Assembly: GCA_947474445.1 (NCBI GenBank)
Contig: CANJJY010000053.1
Location: forward strand, 1-15,280
Direction of reading: 5' to 3'
Length of the DNA stretch: 15,280 nucleotides
From: Oligoflexaceae bacterium
GTDB lineage: Bacteria; Bdellovibrionota_B; Oligoflexia; Oligoflexales; Oligoflexaceae
Made by a program: the position numbers and the translations under genes. A model generated the notes under the pieces. It made no database searches, was not told the DNA's origin, and worked only from the letters and a program-made list of their open reading frames with translations. How positions within the stretch are numbered: the first letter of the stretch is position 1; every line of letters begins with the position of its first letter. Positions 7,677 through 14,123 of the stretch are shown one piece after another.

Positions 7677-9515
7677 CTAGGGAGACGTACGATCCCGTTT
7701 AGGATTGCTGTAGCGCTCTTTGAATATACGGAGTTGGTCCGTATAGATATTCCCCTGCTGGCTTTCGGGGGGGGTATTCATCAGAATCACAGCGATGAAA
7801 ATTCCGAAGGCGATCAGAGCGACGAGGATGATCTTAAGTTCCTTCGTCCAGATAAAGCGGATACTACTGATGCTCTCGACGGCTCGGTCCAAGGTCGTCC
7901 GGGGATAAAGGTCATCGGCCGAAGGATTGATCGCGACCGACGAGGCTGCGGCGATCGAGGTTGGTTTAATCTCTTCGACTTCTTCCTCTTCGGCTTCGTC
8001 ATCCCCGTCGATGGAAATCGTATCAGGGCGCACCGGAGCAGCCGGCTGAGCCAAGGGTGCATCGAGCAGTTTCTCTTTAGGGACTTTCGGTGCGCGAAAG
8101 GCGCTTTGCAGGACGTGATCACGATAATAATTGAGCAGAGCGTAGGCGAGGTTGTGTCTCTCTTGACGTCGCAAATCTATCAATAAACCACTGATATGAA
8201 AAGGAAAATCAGGAAGAGATGGGTTTTGTTTTTCCCTGGCGCTGGTCACTTTGATATGAACTTTGCGTCCGAGACTTTGCGTGAAAAGGGCTGACTCGAG
8301 AGCGCAGATGCCGAAGCGTCCGATCGGGTAATGGAGAGCTAACTGAGCGACATCAGGGTGAATATGAGTGAGCCGGGCCGAGACGATGACCTGGGCAAAG
8401 GAGAGCCGATGATGTTTAGGGATAAAAGCCGCGCCCTCGCGCAATTTCTCCGGCTCGCCGATCACCTCGGAGAGGAAAACACCGAAGTTCATCGGTAGGC
8501 TCGCCAGGGGGATGATTTTGTGTTTTTTAGAGATGTCTTGGAACTTATCCTGCTTTGCATGGGGACCCACGACGACGATGGGAACAGCGTTCTCAAGGTT
8601 GTCGAGCATTTCTTTAAAGGCGGCGCGGTTGGCTCCGAGGCACATGACGTCTTCGACGAGAATTACATCGGGACCGATGTATTTGGGCTCGTGGATCATA
8701 TTGGTTTTACTCAAAGCCACTGAGATCTGGAACTGCTTGGGATCGAGGAGACGGACAATCTCTTTGCGCAGCTCTTGGCCGCGGACCACATTGAAAATAC
8801 GGTAAGGGACGATCGTTTTCTGCTCATTGAGAAAGGTGCGTAAAATCTTCTTTTTCTCTTGGACATGAGTGGGGATATCCCAGCGACAGAGCAAGGCATC
8901 AGAGTACCGATAGTGAAGATGCGTCTGATGGTGCTCGAGGACCTTGACCGAGATATGGTGAACTCCGAAAAAGGTCGATAGCCCCCCTGATATGTTGAGC
9001 TGAGAGCCTATCGGCGGCACGAGACGCGTTTCGAGCCAGAGTTCTTTGTCGGATAGCCAGGTAATACGGGCCGGGATATAGAGGGCCGCGATATTTTTGA
9101 GGGCGAGTTGCGGCATAGGATCGGCGAGATCGGACACGTGGCCAGCCGAAGCGAAAACATAGCGTCGCATCCAGAGCTCGGGCGCCAGATCCAAGGGCAA
9201 AATGTCGCGAAAACCAAGAGCGACAGCTTCCCGCACCATTTCTGGGCCATCTTGACTCAAAGAGAGGAAGAAGCGCACACCAGCATATTCGGGTCGCACA
9301 CAGATCCGCTGCAGAGTCTCTATCATACGCCTGTCGCTGGTATCATCTCTGATGATTATCTTGTTGATACGATTCTCAGAATAGGCGCGAACCAGCGAGG
9401 GAAAGTCGTGCAAGACCTTGGTTTCGATTTGAAATCGCTTCAAAATGTCGATTTTCTCAGTCACAGCTTGCGTCAGCTGGGAACAGAGCCAATATATTTT
9501 GCGGATTTCACTCAT
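7677..9515 (-). CDS. Multidomain protein with degenerate receiver-like and PilZ-like units and a C-terminal membrane anchor
   Basis: The protein has 612 residues and starts at an ATG at 9515; the Shine-Dalgarno is weak (AAGGA 11 bases away). I recognise no named family. What can be seen: residues 1-120 have the alternating strand/helix pattern of a receiver fold but no phosphoacceptor pocket. Residues about 145-215 are strand-rich (RITWLSDKELWLETR, GSQLNISGG), like a PilZ barrel. Residues about 235-362 are a second receiver-like unit (GPDVILVEDVM, VPIVVVGP). Residues about 370-465 are again strand-rich (IGRFGICALESALF, GRKVHIKV). An Asp/Glu run (503-515) leads to one hydrophobic span at 561-579 and a short polar tail ending RDRTSP. 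Cytoplasmic N-terminus and periplasmic tail are inferred. It is divergent from motA and upstream of the TPR genes, so a signalling adaptor for envelope machinery is plausible but unproven. Confidence 0.8.
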   Translation of the reverse strand: MSEIRKIYWLCSQLTQAVTEKIDILKRFQIETKVLHDFPSLVRAYSENRINKIIIRDDTSDRRMIETLQRICVRPEYAGVRFFLSLSQDGPEMVREAVALGFRDILPLDLAPELWMRRYVFASAGHVSDLADPMPQLALKNIAALYIPARITWLSDKELWLETRLVPPIGSQLNISGGLSTFFGVHHISVKVLEHHQTHLHYRYSDALLCRWDIPTHVQEKKKILRTFLNEQKTIVPYRIFNVVRGQELRKEIVRLLDPKQFQISVALSKTNMIHEPKYIGPDVILVEDVMCLGANRAAFKEMLDNLENAVPIVVVGPHAKQDKFQDISKKHKIIPLASLPMNFGVFLSEVIGEPEKLREGAAFIPKHHRLSFAQVIVSARLTHIHPDVAQLALHYPIGRFGICALESALFTQSLGRKVHIKVTSAREKQNPSLPDFPFHISGLLIDLRRQERHNLAYALLNYYRDHVLQSAFRAPKVPKEKLLDAPLAQPAAPVRPDTISIDGDDEAEEEEVEEIKPTSIAAASSVAINPSADDLYPRTTLDRAVESISSIRFIWTKELKIILVALIAFGIFIAVILMNTPPESQQGNIYTDQLRIFKERYSNPKRDRTSP

Positions 9516-9805
9516 CGTACTAACGATCCTTACTTTACTGATAGGAGGTCATCGGAAGATCATCCCTAGTCATGAGTTTATTTTGCTGGATCGGCCCGAG
9601 CCTCTGGTCCAAGTCCGCTGCATGAGAAGTTTTTTTGCCCGCCTTTCGCAGCCTAGCAAAATCCTCAAAAGGCGAAAGGATCAAGGCTTGTAGGGCCCGA
9701 CCTCACACGGGGAACTTCTTTGTATGATAGAATGAGAAGGTAACCCTCTTCTTTCAAGACCGAGAGCCGGTCTCAAAAATATCTTTGGATCAAATAAGGT
9801 AGTCT
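9516..9805. other. Divergent intergenic region between the 612-residue protein gene and motA
   Basis: These 290 bases must hold promoters for both directions. No convincing sigma-70 pair and no FliA-type flagellar promoter (TAAA then GCCGATAA) was found. They contain an 8-bp inverted repeat, CCTTTCGC at 9642-9649 and GCGAAAGG at 9672-9679, and a small hairpin close to motA. No ORF with a good ribosome binding site is present. Confidence 0.6.
9757..9773 (+). promoter_or_regulatory. Small hairpin in the motA leader
   Basis: AGACCG (9757-9762) and CGGTCT (9768-9773) form a 6-bp stem with a 5-base loop, 32 bases before the motA start. No T tract follows, so it is not a terminator. It could stabilise the mRNA or be an operator. 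Confidence 0.4.
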
Positions 9806-10576
9806 ATGGATATCTCGAGCATATTGGGGCCTATAGTAGCCGTCGGGATGATTATTGCAGGGATGTTCCTCAAACATGCCTCTTACCTTATCCCTGAGAT
9901 CTTATGGAATCCTCCATCGGTAGCGATTGTTATCGGCGGATCCTTTGGAGCCTTGCTGGTCGCATACCCCCTTCCCGACTTCATCTCCTCGCTCAAAGCG
10001 GTGACGAAGTTTTTAAAGAATCCGGAAGTGAATCGAGAAGAGATCCTCACGCAGATCATCGAACTTGCCCAAGTCGCCCGTAAGGAATCGATACTCGCCC
10101 TTGAAAAGCGGCGCGATTCCATCTCCTTTGGTCCACTGCGCAAAGCCGTCAAGCTAGCCGTTGACGGAACCGATCCCGCTATCCTCGCCGATACGCTCGA
10201 GTCTGAAGCTCACTTCCATATGGAGGAAGCCGAGGTCGCCGTCAAGTTCTGGGAGGACTTCGGTGCGATTGCTCCGACAATTGGGATTTTGGGTGCGGTT
10301 ATCGGTCTGATGAAGGTTATGAGTTCGCTCGACAAACCAGAGCTGATCGGCCCTGGTATCATGGTCGCCTTCGTTGCAACGCTCTATGGAGTAGGATTCG
10401 CCAACATCTGGGGCATTCCTGTCGGCAAGAAGTTGAAGCGCAAGGCAACCCTCGAACATTATGCCTTTGAAATGGTTATTATCGGGATAGATGGGATCCT
10501 ATCGGGCCTCAATCCTAAAATTATCGAAGAAAAGCTCCGCGTATTCACCGGAGGCCACGATGCCGACGAAGGTTGA
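9806..10576 (+). CDS. motA: MotA-family stator ion-channel subunit
   Basis: The 256-residue inner-membrane protein has the MotA/PomA layout: spans at about 3-22 and 33-53, a cytoplasmic loop of about 95 residues, then spans at about 151-172 and 182-204. The loop has Arg92 and Glu100 in RKESILALE, the positions that contact the rotor protein FliG in E. coli MotA (Arg90, Glu98). Span 3 carries the family signature APTIGILGAVIGL, and Pro157 and Pro183 match the channel prolines. Family knowledge: five MotA surround two MotB and use ion flow to drive rotation. AAGG at 9796-9799 gives a good start. It is followed by motB and a lipoprotein gene in one unit. No flagellar rotor genes are in view, so a role outside the flagellum cannot be excluded. 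Confidence 0.93.
   Translation: MDISSILGPIVAVGMIIAGMFLKHASYLIPEILWNPPSVAIVIGGSFGALLVAYPLPDFISSLKAVTKFLKNPEVNREEILTQIIELAQVARKESILALEKRRDSISFGPLRKAVKLAVDGTDPAILADTLESEAHFHMEEAEVAVKFWEDFGAIAPTIGILGAVIGLMKVMSSLDKPELIGPGIMVAFVATLYGVGFANIWGIPVGKKLKRKATLEHYAFEMVIIGIDGILSGLNPKIIEEKLRVFTGGHDADEG
10550..10554 (+). promoter_or_regulatory. Strong Shine-Dalgarno inside the end of motA
   Basis: GGAGG lies 5 bases before an ATG at 10560, inside the last motA codons. It is the best ribosome binding site in the window, yet the reading frame it serves is only 29 codons long (see the next entry). Confidence 0.6.
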
Positions 10577-10649
10577 TCTCAAGATCACATTTGCGCGGTC
10601 CACAGATGCCATGGCCCCGGCTGACTCTCTTGAGAAGAGTAAAGGATAG
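10560..10649 (+). CDS. Possible 29-residue leader ORF between motA and motB
   Basis: An ATG in the last codons of motA opens a 29-codon frame starting MPTKVDLKITFARS and ending at a TAG three bases before the motB GTG. It overlaps motA by 17 bases and is in the same frame as motB, so motB continues directly after the stop and one Thr codon. A perfectly spaced GGAGG precedes it. It may couple motB translation to motA, or be chance or an old N-terminal extension of motB cut by a stop. No family is recognised. Confidence 0.35.
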   Translation: MPTKVDLKITFARSTDAMAPADSLEKSKG

Positions 10650-10652
10650 ACC

Positions 10653-11456
10653 GTGGCCAAAAAGCAAAAATGCCCGGCCTTTGAGAACCATGAGCGCTGG
10701 CTTGTCAGCTTCGCGGACATGATGACCCTCCTATTTGCTGTATTCGTCGTATTGTACGCCTTGAAAAAAGAAGGCGCCGACGAGGCAAAAGTTCAGCAGG
10801 CTGCCGTTTCGATCCAAGAATCCTTCAACGAAGTTGTCGATGACATCCCAGAAAATCGCCGGACTGGGCCTACCGAACAGGGCTTCGGCATATTTGAGAA
10901 TCGCAAAGGCGATCGGATTCGTCCTCCCATCGTGACCAAGTATCCAGCGACCGACAGGAACATGAAAGTGATCCAATCGGAGATGGAAAAAGTCAATGAG
11001 ATGATCAATCTCCGTCTCTACGGCAAAGAAAAAATGCGGGATCTCGAAAAGAAGGGTGATGGCCAAGAGCGTATCATCTCTGTTCAACGCGATATTGACG
11101 GTTTTCGTGTTCGCCTGCTCGCTACGCACTTTTATAAGCCGGGCGCCTATAAGGTGAATCCTCAAGCCATCAGCGATCTCAACGAAGTCGGCAAGATCTT
11201 GAAAGATCTGGGGCGACCGATCACTGTCGAAGGTCATACCGATTCAATTCCGGCCCGAGGGGATCTTAGCAACTGGGAGATCTCTTCACTCCGGGCCTCT
11301 TACATCGTCAAACATTTTATTGAAGAACTTAACTTTGCGCCCACTGCTGTCTCTGCCGCCGGCTACGCCGACACTAAACCTGTGGCCAGCAATGCGACGG
11401 AAGATACCCGCGCATTGAACCGACGCATAGAAATTAAGGTTCATTATGATGAGTAA
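10653..11456 (+). CDS. motB: MotB-family stator subunit with OmpA-like peptidoglycan-binding domain
   Basis: The protein has 267 residues. The short cytoplasmic N-terminus (MAKKQKCPAFENHERW) leads into one span at about 18-37, SFADMMTLLFAV, where Asp22 is the ion-carrying residue (Asp32 in E. coli MotB). Residues about 40-140 are the plug and periplasmic linker. Residues about 141-266 are the OmpA-like domain, with GHTDS (194-198), Arg214 and NRRIEI (256-261), which bind peptidoglycan. The start is a GTG with AAAGGA about 6 bases ahead. The conserved MAKK..CP opening of family members supports this start over any upstream one. It lies 76 bases after motA and overlaps the lipoprotein gene by 11 bases. 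Together with MotA it forms the anchored stator. Confidence 0.93.
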   Translation: MAKKQKCPAFENHERWLVSFADMMTLLFAVFVVLYALKKEGADEAKVQQAAVSIQESFNEVVDDIPENRRTGPTEQGFGIFENRKGDRIRPPIVTKYPATDRNMKVIQSEMEKVNEMINLRLYGKEKMRDLEKKGDGQERIISVQRDIDGFRVRLLATHFYKPGAYKVNPQAISDLNEVGKILKDLGRPITVEGHTDSIPARGDLSNWEISSLRASYIVKHFIEELNFAPTAVSAAGYADTKPVASNATEDTRALNRRIEIKVHYDE

Positions 11457-11781
11457 GACTGCGCGGAGCTTAGTCTTCCTTCTCGGCTTGAGCGGCGTCG
11501 CATGCGACCCCTTTCATAAAGATAAATGTGAATGGTTTCTCGTTCCGGAGCCAAAGCACATCAACTTAGTTGAGCCAGGTTGGGTCTCGCTCTGCGCGCG
11601 CAACTTTGTGATCAACAAAGAGCGTTGCTATCTGAAAGCCACTCTTGAATATGCTAAAGCCGTAAACGGCAAAGCCTTTCGACTCTCAACGATGAAGGTC
11701 AAAGATTCCGGCCTCTATCCCCGCGAAGTCGAGAGCATCAAGGCTTGCAAGCCAGATGCTTCGGTGAGCTCGAGCGATTGA
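11446..11781 (+). CDS. Small cysteine-rich lipoprotein cotranscribed with motAB
   Basis: The 111-residue protein has a lipoprotein signal peptide, SLVFLLGLSGVAC, with the lipobox Cys at residue 20. Asp21 follows the Cys; in E. coli an Asp at this place keeps lipoproteins in the inner membrane. The mature part has four further Cys (28, 50, 61, 101), enough for two disulfides, and a short Ser-rich tail. The start overlaps the last 11 bases of motB, the mark of translational coupling. ATG codons at 11446 and 11449 are both possible, with AAGG 6 or 9 bases upstream. I recognise no family. Context suggests an accessory factor of the stator on the periplasmic face, for example acting on the MotB linker or plug; this is inference. 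Confidence 0.82.
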   Translation: MMSKTARSLVFLLGLSGVACDPFHKDKCEWFLVPEPKHINLVEPGWVSLCARNFVINKERCYLKATLEYAKAVNGKAFRLSTMKVKDSGLYPREVESIKACKPDASVSSSD

Positions 11782-11787
11782 ATACCC

Positions 11788-12546
11788 CTAAACTTTCTTT
11801 AGCTTAATCACAGGTTCATGCGCCATCGCGTCGAGCGTTTGCTTCGCGTCGAAAAGGCTATAGTGGAAGGGGGGAATATGGCGAATGCCAAGTCCGAGAT
11901 TTTCGATTTTCTTTCTTAAGTTGACGATGTGAACGTCCAGAGTCTTCGGGCTTACCTTGGCGTCATTCCAGATATTGACCAACAGCTCCTGCTTGCTCAG
12001 GGATCGCCCACCACCCTGACAGAACAATACCATGATTTGATATTCTTTTGACGTGAGCGGCAGCGAACGCAGCTGCAGGCGGCGCGCAGTAAGTGTAGCG
12101 GGATCGACGCGTAAAGAGAGCGATTCGATGGCGAGAGCATTCTCCTTGAGTGGAGTCTTTTCACCTTGAATCGGTTCCCGTTTTAAGGCTCTTTCGACCT
12201 TGGCGAGCAGTTCGTTGACGGTAAAGGGTTTCTTAATGTAATCGATAGCGCCTTTCGCATAGCAAAATCGAAACGAATCAATATCATCCGATGCCGAAAC
12301 GATAAGATAGGCGATGTTGGTCATGGCTAACTCTGATTCCCCGAGATAGTGGACAAAGGTCTCATCCGGTAGTCGCAGTTCAGCAATCAGCAAATCGGGA
12401 GCTTGCGTGGAATTTGCAAGCTCCGTGCGGAGCGCAGAAATCTCCGAGAAGAACTGCAGTTCGTAGCGAAGCCCCAGAATACTGTCATAGGCACGGCAGG
12501 TGCTTTCGTCGTCTTCCAAAATCCAAAGGAGATGGCGATCGTTCAT
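11788..12546 (-). CDS. OmpR/PhoB-type response regulator with Glu at the phosphorylation site
   Basis: The 252-residue protein has a receiver domain (residues 5-122) and a winged-helix DNA-binding domain (about 145-235, with LTSKEYQIMVLF, SKQELLVNIW and TLDVHIVNLRKKIE). The receiver keeps the acidic pair Asp12-Asp13, Ser84 (VSAS) and Lys106 (KKPF). However, the phospho-acceptor position is Glu56, in DLLIAELRLPD where the family has Asp. A Glu there often mimics the phosphorylated form, so the protein may be active without a kinase; this is inference. The ATG at 12546 has GGGG about 7 bases upstream. It is divergent from the receiver-kinase gene at 12917. Its stop is only 6 bases from the lipoprotein stop, convergent, with no clear terminator between. 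Confidence 0.92.
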   Translation of the reverse strand: MNDRHLLWILEDDESTCRAYDSILGLRYELQFFSEISALRTELANSTQAPDLLIAELRLPDETFVHYLGESELAMTNIAYLIVSASDDIDSFRFCYAKGAIDYIKKPFTVNELLAKVERALKREPIQGEKTPLKENALAIESLSLRVDPATLTARRLQLRSLPLTSKEYQIMVLFCQGGGRSLSKQELLVNIWNDAKVSPKTLDVHIVNLRKKIENLGLGIRHIPPFHYSLFDAKQTLDAMAHEPVIKLKKV

Positions 12547-12766
12547 GGACTAGCCCCTACCAAAAAATCCGTTTTGTCGTACTAAAATGGAAGTCTTTTC
12601 CGCATCTTACCAATGAACAGAAATATGTGCATCTGGGGTATTACTTAATTCTACCTCAGTTTAATTCGCCACGTGATCTGTGTGCTCGCTCAGAAAGGAA
12701 ACTTAACCATGGGACTATCTGCCTAATGGAAACCACTTATTAGGAGTGGCGCGACGGCCGCTCAGA

Positions 12767-12782
12767 GGAAATATTTATTTCC
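12767..12782. promoter_or_regulatory. Palindromic operator-like site
   Basis: GGAAATA, two T bases, then TATTTCC: a perfect 7-bp inverted repeat with a 2-base centre. It lies 150 bases before the kinase start and 220 before the regulator start. The size fits a dimeric repressor or regulator half-site pair. The ligand protein is unknown. Confidence 0.45.
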
Positions 12783-12905
12783 CTAGAGCTCTAAAAAAAT
12801 TGATTAAATTTTGGCCTGCGTTTTCCCGACATTGGTTTCATGCGGGGCGAGATAGACATCTATAGTTATTAACCTTTAGTGAAGTGGAAGTTACCGTACA
12901 CCTTG

Positions 12906-12910
12906 AAAGG
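12906..12910 (+). promoter_or_regulatory. Shine-Dalgarno deciding the start of the receiver-kinase gene
   Basis: AAAGG lies 6 bases before the ATG at 12917. A GTG at 12884 in the same frame would add 11 residues but has no good site and would extend beyond the usual receiver opening KVLVVDDE. Confidence 0.65.
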
Positions 12911-12916
12911 CACACC

Positions 12917-14062
12917 ATGACAATTCAGCAGAAAGTATTGGTTGTAGACGATGAAGAGGACAATCTTTGGATCATGTCTGGAATCTTTCGAGGCATGGTG
13001 GAAGTAAAAACGGCGGCTTCTGGTGACGAGGCTTTGGCGCTGGCCCATAGTTTTGTGCCTGATCTTATCTTTCTCGATGTGACGATGCCCGGAATAAACG
13101 GCTATGAGACCTGCCGTCGCATGCGAGCCGATCCAGTCTTAAAGGGGAGCAAGATCGTGATCGTCTCCGGGGGAATGGAGCGGATGCAGGGCTATGCGGC
13201 TGGGGCCGACGACTACGTGAATAAACCCTTCGTAAAGGAAGAGCTGCTGGCAAAGGCCAGAGTTTATCTTCGCTTGGCGCAAGCCGAACGTGAACTCAAC
13301 GATGCAAACCGAGACTTAGAGCATAAAGTGGCTCTACGGACCGAACAGCTGATGCGCAGCGAAAAGCTGACCTTTCTCGGAACTCATGTAGCTGAAATGG
13401 TGCACAATCTCAAGACTCCACTGACCATCATCAAAGGCGTCACCAATATTTTGAAGCAGCGGCAAGCGCACACCGATTTGGATCGCATTTCTCGCGCTGT
13501 CGAACGCATTGAAGACGTGGTGCGGAGTATCATGATCTCGGGACGTCTTGACGTCGACAGCGAGAAGCAATCGGTCGATCTCAACGATGTTATCAACAAT
13601 GAACTGGCCTTTTTTGAAGCTGACCATTTTTTCAAGTATAAGGTTCGTCTTGAAAAGAACATGAGCGAGCTTCCCATCGTTGAAGGGCGCTATGCGAGCT
13701 TCAGTCAATGCATCGGCAACGTGATCAAAAACGCCTTGGACGCCATGCACGGAAGTGGTCTTCGCGTTCTGTCGATCGAGACGACGAGCAAAAATGAGAT
13801 GGTCACCGTCAAGATTTCTGATACGGGTTGTGGCATATCGCCGGAAGCGATGACGCGGATTTTCGAGCCCTTCTACACCACAAAACCATGGTCAAATGCC
13901 GAAGGCGAACCCACCGGGTCAGGCCTGGGATTGTCGTCGGTCAAGAGGATGATTGAATCCTGCGGCGGCTCAGTCAGCATTGAGTCGAGTGTCGGAGTGG
14001 GAACCCATCTGTCGCTGCATATTCCTTGTAAGCAGGCCAGCGTGCAGAGCGCAGCGGCTTAA
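12917..14062 (+). CDS. Soluble sensor kinase with N-terminal receiver (REC-HisKA-HATPase)
   Basis: The 381-residue cytoplasmic protein has no membrane span. Residues 5-120 form a complete receiver: acidic pair Asp11-Asp12, phospho-acceptor Asp54 (LIFLDVTMPG), Ser84 and Lys103 (NKPF). Residues about 118-150 look like a coiled coil. The HisKA segment has phospho-accepting His163 in MVHNLKTPL. The ATPase domain has the N box with Asn272 (NVIKNALDAM), G1 Asp302 (DTGCGI), the F box FEPFYTTK and G2 GSGLGL (334-339). Family knowledge: in this order the receiver controls the kinase, so an upstream kinase or its own His163 could phosphorylate Asp54. It is divergent from an OmpR-type regulator whose Asp is missing, so the true output partner is probably elsewhere. 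A terminator follows at 14094. Confidence 0.94.
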   Translation: MTIQQKVLVVDDEEDNLWIMSGIFRGMVEVKTAASGDEALALAHSFVPDLIFLDVTMPGINGYETCRRMRADPVLKGSKIVIVSGGMERMQGYAAGADDYVNKPFVKEELLAKARVYLRLAQAERELNDANRDLEHKVALRTEQLMRSEKLTFLGTHVAEMVHNLKTPLTIIKGVTNILKQRQAHTDLDRISRAVERIEDVVRSIMISGRLDVDSEKQSVDLNDVINNELAFFEADHFFKYKVRLEKNMSELPIVEGRYASFSQCIGNVIKNALDAMHGSGLRVLSIETTSKNEMVTVKISDTGCGISPEAMTRIFEPFYTTKPWSNAEGEPTGSGLGLSSVKRMIESCGGSVSIESSVGVGTHLSLHIPCKQASVQSAAA

Positions 14063-14093
14063 GGGCGGATAGCGAGAGGCAGTAGCAGGAGAT

Positions 14094-14120
14094 GGCCGGA
14101 CATCCCGGCCCTTTCTCTTC
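14094..14120 (+). terminator. Probable terminator of the receiver-kinase gene
   Basis: GGCCGG (14094-14099), a 5-base loop and CCGGCC (14105-14110) are followed by CTTTCTCTTC. The stem is strong and the tail is T-rich but broken by C. It sits in the 61-base gap between convergent genes and favours the plus strand. Confidence 0.7.
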
Positions 14121-14123
14121 GCT

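Larger units (their letters stand above)
12547..12916. other. Divergent AT-rich regulatory region between response regulator and receiver-kinase
   Basis: These 370 bases carry no credible gene. They hold a 16-base inverted repeat (12767-12782), an inverted CCACT/AGTGG pair (12733-12749), the self-complementary TAGAGCTCTA (12784-12793) and two TTAATTC heptamers (12645-12651 and 12661-12667). A TATAGT (12870-12875) could be a -10 for the kinase, but no -35 at the right distance is seen. Overlapping short frames lack ribosome binding sites. Confidence 0.6.

Noticed and set aside
10731..11237. A 168-codon minus-strand frame
   Set aside because: It is antisense to motB and shows no family motif.
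12403..12743. Two overlapping plus-strand frames running from inside the response regulator into the divergent gap
   Set aside because: Most of each is antisense to the receiver domain, and the rest is AT-rich noncoding sequence with no ribosome site.
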